Source of the DNA: Pseudomonadota bacterium
GTDB lineage: Bacteria; Pseudomonadota; Alphaproteobacteria; Rhizobiales; Methylopilaceae
Assembly: GCA_023430145.1 (NCBI GenBank)
Contig: JAEZCD010000304.1
Coordinates: forward strand, 1-5,333
DNA length: 5,333 nucleotides
Direction of reading: 5' to 3'
How positions within the stretch are numbered: the first letter of the stretch is position 1; each line of letters opens with the position of its first letter. Below are positions 1 through 5,333 of the stretch, one piece after another. The position numbers were made by a program, and so were the translations under genes. The notes under the pieces are model-generated. The model did no database searches, had not been told where the DNA came from, and saw only the letters and a list, made by a program, of their open reading frames with translations.

Positions 1-1069
1 GTGCAGCCTCGGGCGGCTCGACAGCCGGCACGGGCGGCGGCGCAGCCTCGAGGGTGGGCGGCGGCGGTACGACGGGGCCCGCCTCGCCGGCGGCCTCCGG
101 GCGCGGGGCGACCGCTTCGCGTCGCTCGAGACGCTCGGTCTGCTTGTCGGCCCACCGCTTCTGCCACTTGCCGGCCCGCTTGTGCGTGCGCCGCAGGTCG
201 CGCCGCTCCTCGAGCGTATGCAGCTCGCGCGACGGCTGCGGCAGCTCGGGCAGCCGAGCGGCCGGATCGAGCCGCTCGCCGCTGCGCCGCGGCCGTTCGG
301 CGGCCGCCCATGGATCATCGGTCGGCGAGCGCAGCGTCGCGCCGTTGTAGGTCACCATGATCGTGTTGAGCGTATCGAGATCGCCAGTCGCGCAGGCGGC
401 GACGACCTTCGACAGGAAGCCGCGCGACTTCAGAATGGCCGCGAGATTGTGCGGGCCGTCCCGGATCACGAACTGATGCACGTTCGGCAGTAGCGGAAAC
501 CGCCCGACATGGTACCAGTTCTTGCCGCCGTCGCCCTGGAAAATATAGTATTCGCATCCTGGTACTATCCGGCTGCCGGCATCGTCGTAGACGAACTCCT
601 TTATCTGTGAGGTATACTCAGTCCAGCGGCTCTCCTTCGGCAGGACCGATGGAGATACCGAGAACTGCGGCGAGAAGGCGATGGCCACGTCTGCGTCCAG
701 GAGGCCGGCGAAGACGATGGCGCCGAAGCCGCCCATGCTGTTGCCGATGGTGACGATCTTCGCGCAGCGGGCGCCCCACTCGGCGACGATCGGCTGCAGC
801 TTTTCCGCGAAGCTCGGCTCGTTGTACCAGGAGCGCGTCTTGTCCTGAACGATCAGCACGGAATGCTCGCCGCCGGCCTGGGCCATGCGCACGAATTCCT
901 CGCGCTGCATGGCGCCGAGGCGGTGGCCGATGCCCGTGAAGGCGACGAAGAGCGCCCTGTCGCCGCCCCGGATCCCCGAGACGCGGATCGTCTCGTCCTC
1001 GTAGATCGCGTCCGGCGACGGCGCGATGCCCTCCGGTCCCCCGTCGATCTCGGGCGACAGTTGCGACAT
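1..1069 (-). CDS. Uncharacterised alpha/beta-hydrolase-fold protein with basic, proline-rich C-terminal extension (3' end beyond window)
   Basis: This frame is open from an ATG at 1069 to the left edge, 356 codons with no stop, so the C-terminus is missing. The N-terminal ~235 residues look like an alpha/beta hydrolase: a strand and turn LFVAFTGIGH (~40-49, possible oxyanion region), the nucleophile elbow GNSMGG (109-114, Ser111), a strand ending in FQGDGG (177-182, Asp180 a candidate acid), and DGPHN (204-208, His207 as candidate base). The triad is inferred from order and spacing. The word DKTRSWYN (76-83) looks family-specific, but I cannot name the family or substrate. From ~250 the sequence turns low-complexity: a highly charged, probably helical stretch (281-319, rich in R, K, E and W) followed by a Pro/Ala/Glu-rich tail. 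No signal peptide or membrane segment is visible, so a cytoplasmic location is likely. The start is supported by AGGGAG nine bases upstream. It is divergent from clpB. A rare-codon, AT-rich patch lies at residues ~150-176. Confidence 0.85.
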   Translation of the reverse strand, partial: MSQLSPEIDGGPEGIAPSPDAIYEDETIRVSGIRGGDRALFVAFTGIGHRLGAMQREEFVRMAQAGGEHSVLIVQDKTRSWYNEPSFAEKLQPIVAEWGARCAKIVTIGNSMGGFGAIVFAGLLDADVAIAFSPQFSVSPSVLPKESRWTEYTSQIKEFVYDDAGSRIVPGCEYYIFQGDGGKNWYHVGRFPLLPNVHQFVIRDGPHNLAAILKSRGFLSKVVAACATGDLDTLNTIMVTYNGATLRSPTDDPWAAAERPRRSGERLDPAARLPELPQPSRELHTLEERRDLRRTHKRAGKWQKRWADKQTERLERREAVAPRPEAAGEAGPVVPPPPTLEAAPPPVPAVEPPEAA

Positions 1070-1078
1070 ACCGGTCAA

Positions 1079-1084
1079 CTCCCT
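1079..1084 (-). promoter_or_regulatory. Ribosome binding site of the hydrolase gene
   Basis: On the minus strand this reads AGGGAG, nine bases before the ATG at 1069. It supports that ATG over the in-frame TTG at 1078-1076, which overlaps the spacer. Confidence 0.65.
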
Positions 1085-1120
1085 GCCGACCGGCCGGCGG
1101 CCGTCGGCGGCTCCTCGCCT

Positions 1121-1149
1121 CTATAGGGGCGCAATGGGGCGAGGCCAAG
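1121..1149 (-). promoter_or_regulatory. Housekeeping-sigma-type promoter for the hydrolase gene
   Basis: Read on the minus strand, this is CTTGGC (1149-1144), 17 bases, then CTATAG (1126-1121). The alphaproteobacterial housekeeping consensus I know is CTTGAC-N17-CTATAT, so ten of twelve positions match with the exact spacing. Transcription would begin near 1114, giving a leader of about 45 bases that includes the ribosome binding site. It is a sequence match only; no start site is demonstrated. CTATAG is self-complementary, but no -35 element sits at the right distance on the plus strand, so I assign it to the hydrolase only. Confidence 0.6.
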
Positions 1150-1220
1150 TGCGCCGCCGCCGGCGCGGCCGCTCGACCGCGCGCGGGCGAACGCCGAAGG
1201 CGCCGCGCCGGCCGAGCCCC

Positions 1221-1241
1221 CTCTTTCGTTGCCCGAAAGAG
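1221..1241. repeat. Perfect 8-bp inverted repeat in the hydrolase-clpB divergent region
   Basis: CTCTTTCG (1221-1228) and CGAAAGAG (1234-1241) are exact reverse complements separated by TTGCC. The centre lies about 106 bases before the clpB ATG and about 117 bases before the putative hydrolase start site. It could be a binding site for a dimeric regulator, or a hairpin in the clpB leader if transcription starts upstream of it. There is no T-run on either side, so an intrinsic terminator is unlikely. It does not match the CIRCE element (TTAGCACTC-N9-GAGTGCTAA). Confidence 0.5.
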
Positions 1242-1320
1242 ACACCACATGGGGGATCGGGACGCCTGAACGGGCCCCGACGGATGCCGTAACGGGTCCG
1301 ATGGAGAACAGTGTCGCCGC

Positions 1321-1329
1321 GAGGAGGGA
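1321..1329 (+). promoter_or_regulatory. Strong Shine-Dalgarno that fixes the clpB start
   Basis: GAGGAGGGA lies seven bases before the ATG at 1337. The same frame is open further upstream (TTG at 1229, ATG at 1301), but neither has a comparable purine tract, and ClpB homologues begin at the MNIEKFTERA-type sequence. The site therefore selects 1337. I see no convincing -35/-10 pair for clpB in the region before it. Confidence 0.8.
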
Positions 1330-1336
1330 CCGGGAA

Positions 1337-3934
<2,598 letters not shown>

Positions 3935-3936
3935 GC

Positions 3937-3981
3937 GACCGAGGGTCCGGGGCGCCGGAAGCGGCGCTCCGGAGCTCGGTC
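3937..3981 (+). terminator. Strong stem-loop directly after clpB; probable transcript end
   Basis: Two bases after the clpB stop, GACCGAG (3937-3943) pairs with CTCGGTC (3975-3981). After a small internal loop (GGT against AG), CCGGGGCGCC (3947-3956) pairs with GGCGCTCCGG (3963-3972), with one G-U pair, closing on the six-base loop GGAAGC. That makes 17 base pairs in all, mostly G-C. The stem is as expected of a terminator or an RNA 3'-end stabiliser, but no U-tract follows (next bases GTCATCC), so classical intrinsic termination is uncertain. Its right arm overlaps the first three bases of the neighbouring palindromic element. Confidence 0.6.
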
Positions 3982-3993
3982 GTCATCCTGCGC

Positions 3994-4028
3994 AGGCGCT
4001 TTCGCTCGTCATCTGCGCGAAAGCGCCT
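3994..4028. repeat. Perfect 11-bp inverted repeat within the composite element
   Basis: AGGCGCTTTCG (3994-4004) and CGAAAGCGCCT (4018-4028) are exact reverse complements separated by 13 bases. That spacer contains the middle, one-base-shorter copy of CGTCATCCTGCG. It can form a stem-loop in either transcript from the convergent genes. Confidence 0.75.
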
Positions 4029-4034
4029 CCGCTT

Positions 4035-4121
4035 CGTCATCCTGCGGCTCGACCGCAGGATCCATCTTCTCTTCTTGTGTTCCGGAAAGAATGGGTCCTG
4101 CGGTCGAGCCGCAGGACGACG
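4035..4121. repeat. Pair of inverted REP-like hairpin units (BIME-like)
   Basis: The 31-base arms at 4035-4065 and 4091-4121 are inverted copies matching at 29 of 31 positions, separated by a 25-base spacer. Each arm folds on its own: ATCCTGCGG/CCGCAGGAT (4039-4047 with 4053-4061) and GTCCTGCGG/CCGCAGGAC (4095-4103 with 4109-4117), both 9-bp stems with 5-base loops. The two differences between the arms fall on the terminal pair of each short hairpin (A-T in one, G-C in the other), so both short stems stay perfect. In one frame the left unit reads VILRLDRRIH, a word often seen in spurious ORFs over rhizobial repeats. Confidence 0.8.
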
Positions 4122-4139
4122 CGGAGCGAGGGATTCCGA

Positions 4140-4157
4140 AGGAGCCGAGCGGCTCCT
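4140..4157. repeat. Short 7-bp hairpin near the 3' end of the M23 gene
   Basis: AGGAGCC (4140-4146) pairs with GGCTCCT (4151-4157) around the loop GAGC. For the minus-strand peptidase transcript it forms about 30 bases after the stop codon and could help end or protect the message. There is no U-run after it, so I call it only a hairpin inside the composite element. Confidence 0.5.
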
Positions 4158-4186
4158 GCGCCTCGCGCTGGATGACGACTGCGGCC

Positions 4187-5333
4187 TCAGCTCCGGCTGC
4201 GGTTCGGCATCGGCGCGGCGCCCGCGGACGCCTTGCCGAGCAGGCTCTCTATCCGCTCCCGCTCGCGCTGGAACTCGGTCAGCATGGCGCCGTCGAGCTC
4301 GCGCCCGCGCGGCAGCTTGATGCGCATCGGATTGACGAAGCGGCCGTTGACCAGCACCTCGTAGTGCAGATGCGGCCCGGTCGACAGGCCGGTGGAGCCG
4401 ACATAGCCGATGATCTGGCCCTGGCGGACGCGCACGCCCTGCTTGATGCCACGGGCGAAGGCCGACATGTGCCCGTAGGCAGTCTCGTAGCCGTTGGTGT
4501 GCCGGATCTTCACGTACCGGCCGTAGCCGCCTTCCCATTCGGCGACCTGGATCGTGCCGTTGCCGGAGGCGACGATCGGCGAGCCGGTCGGCGCCGCCCA
4601 GTCGACGCCGGTGTGCATCTTGGTATAGCCGAGGATCGGGTGCCGCCGGGCACCATAGCCCGAGCGCATGATGCCGCCGTTCATCGGCTTGCGCATCAGG
4701 AACTTCTTCGCCGAGCGGCCGCTCTCGTCGTAGTAGTCGACGACCCCGTCGTCGGTCGACTGGAAGCGGAAGAAGCGCTTCTCCTCGCCGCCGAGCGTCA
4801 GCGTGGCGTAGAGCAGCTCTGGCCGGGCGTCCTCGTCGTCGGAGAAGAAGATCTCGAAGGCGTCGCCCGTCGCCACCCGGCGGTTGAAGTCGACGTCGAA
4901 GGAGATGGTGCGCACGAGCTCGTCGACGACGCCCTGCGGCACCGAATGTTTCAGCGCCGTCTCGTAGATGCTGTTGTAGAGCCGCATGCGGCCGTTGGCG
5001 GCCGGCGCTGCGGTCTCTTCCTCCTCCTCCTCGGCCGGATCTTCCCCGAGGTCACCGATGTCGGCGACGGCGACGTAGTTGCCGATATCGGAGAGCGCCA
5101 CCGTGCCGAGATGGACGTTCTCGGAGAAGAGGCTCACGCGGACGGGCTGCAGCCGGGTGCTGAGCGGGCTCGCATTGGCATTGAGGATGCGCACCTTCTG
5201 GCCGGCCCGCACCTGTGCCGTGCCGTAGCCGGTGCGGCTGCCGAAGGCGGCGGCGATCGCCCGCGCCTCGGCCACCGTCGCGCCCCGCTCGCGCAGCAGG
5301 TTCTCGATCGTGGTGTCGGCGGCGACCGTGACG
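4187..5333 (-). CDS. M23-family (LytM) peptidoglycan endopeptidase, C-terminal part (5' end beyond window)
   Basis: The frame is open from the right edge (381 codons visible) to a TGA at 4187-4189. The GTG at 5275 is not the real start, because the 19 codons before it continue a conserved domain. The N-terminal part (VTVAADTTIENLLRERGAT to about GQKVRILNA) resembles a LysM-like/OapA domain. Counting residues from the GTG at 5275, an acidic linker with six glutamates follows (82-87), then a Csd3-like middle domain (~98-195, YNSIYETALKHSVP and FDVDFNRRVATGDAFEI), then the M23 domain (~203-318). Its zinc ligands and catalytic residues are present: HTGVD (His221, Asp225) and GPHLHYE (His302, His304), with the flanking RHPILG and GSTGLSTG words. 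Such enzymes cut peptide cross-links in peptidoglycan from the periplasmic side. The membrane anchor or signal sequence must lie off the edge. It converges with clpB. It could be the Rhizobiales elongation peptidase RgsM, but that needs the full sequence. Confidence 0.95.
   Translation of the reverse strand, partial: VTVAADTTIENLLRERGATVAEARAIAAAFGSRTGYGTAQVRAGQKVRILNANASPLSTRLQPVRVSLFSENVHLGTVALSDIGNYVAVADIGDLGEDPAEEEEEETAAPAANGRMRLYNSIYETALKHSVPQGVVDELVRTISFDVDFNRRVATGDAFEIFFSDDEDARPELLYATLTLGGEEKRFFRFQSTDDGVVDYYDESGRSAKKFLMRKPMNGGIMRSGYGARRHPILGYTKMHTGVDWAAPTGSPIVASGNGTIQVAEWEGGYGRYVKIRHTNGYETAYGHMSAFARGIKQGVRVRQGQIIGYVGSTGLSTGPHLHYEVLVNGRFVNPMRIKLPRGRELDGAMLTEFQRERERIESLLGKASAGAAPMPNRSRS

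Larger units (their letters stand above)
3979..4179. repeat. Composite palindromic intergenic element (REP/BIME-like) with terminal inverted repeats
   Basis: About 200 bases, filling nearly all of the space between two convergent genes. The ends are exact inverted copies of GTCGTCATCC (3979-3988 and 4170-4179). The similarity continues inward to ~21-22 bases (3979-3999 against 4158-4179) with one mismatch and one indel. Inside, the word CGTCATC(C)TGCG recurs at 3981-3992, 4007-4017 (one C missing) and 4035-4046, and inverted as CGTCGTCCTGC at 4111-4121. Three palindromes are nested within it, listed separately. No transposase ORF and no obvious target-site duplication are visible. From memory, rhizobial genomes carry families of such GTCATCC-type intergenic palindromes. 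Membership of a dispersed family is inferred, since only one copy is in the window. Confidence 0.7.

Noticed and set aside
1..360. Plus-strand open frame opposite the hydrolase tail
   Set aside because: It is Arg/Ala/Pro-rich low-complexity translation of the complement of the proline-rich tail. No ribosome binding site or domain.
618..1250. Minus-strand open frame of about 210 codons overlapping the hydrolase gene
   Set aside because: It is a frame shadow. The hydrolase frame starting at 1069 has catalytic motifs, a ribosome binding site and a promoter, while this frame has none.
1265..1293. Possible heat-shock promoter CCTGAA-N17-CGTAAC before clpB
   Set aside because: The -35 is only loosely like CTTGAA and the -10 does not resemble the CCCCAT-type element. 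A TTGCCC at 1229 followed by CCACAT has a spacer of only 10 bases. Neither is good enough to list.
1229..1336. Upstream in-frame extension of clpB (TTG at 1229 or ATG at 1301)
   Set aside because: The extra 36 or 12 residues do not resemble ClpB N-termini, and only the ATG at 1337 has a strong Shine-Dalgarno at good spacing.
3979..4179. CRISPR-like array in the clpB-peptidase gap
   Set aside because: The repeated word is 11-12 bases, occurs in both orientations and at uneven spacing within nested palindromes. There are no unique spacers of constant length and no cas genes.
4187..5275. GTG at 5275 as the true start of the M23 gene
   Set aside because: The frame continues upstream to the window edge through the start of a LysM-like domain (ADTTIENLLRERGAT), and no signal or anchor sequence follows the GTG. 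The real start is outside the window.

Overview
The window is G+C-rich DNA (about two thirds G+C by eye). It looks like chromosomal sequence from an alphaproteobacterium, most likely Hyphomicrobiales (Rhizobiales). Three things point there: the ClpB sequence, a divergent promoter close to the alphaproteobacterial housekeeping consensus (CTTGAC-N17-CTATAT), and intergenic REP-like palindromes whose chance translation reads VILRLDRRIH, a variant of the VILGLDPRIH-type words I know from rhizobial intergenic repeats. The organism call is an inference. No marker gene fixes the genus.

Layout from left to right: (1) 1-1069, minus strand, an alpha/beta-hydrolase-fold protein that runs off the left edge without a stop. 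It has a GNSMGG nucleophile elbow and a long basic, proline-rich C-terminal extension. (2) 1070-1336, a divergent intergenic region with a good promoter and ribosome binding site for the hydrolase, a perfect 8-bp inverted repeat, and a strong Shine-Dalgarno for clpB. (3) 1337-3934, plus strand, a complete clpB coding for an 865-residue Hsp100 disaggregase with all expected motifs. (4) 3935-4186, a convergent intergenic region. It opens with a strong stem-loop two bases after the clpB stop and is then almost filled by a composite palindromic element. (5) 4187-5333, minus strand, the C-terminal part of a periplasmic M23 (LytM) peptidoglycan endopeptidase whose start lies beyond the right edge.

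The genes are separate transcription units. The hydrolase and clpB diverge, and clpB and the peptidase converge on the repeat region. ClpB handles cytosolic protein disaggregation and the M23 enzyme handles cell-wall cleavage. Nothing in the window links them functionally, although this pairing may be a conserved neighbourhood in Rhizobiales. I found no defence system, CRISPR array, RNA gene or autonomous mobile element. The parts most worth a second look are the modular palindromic element between clpB and the peptidase, where base changes between its two hairpins compensate each other, and the uncharacterised hydrolase.
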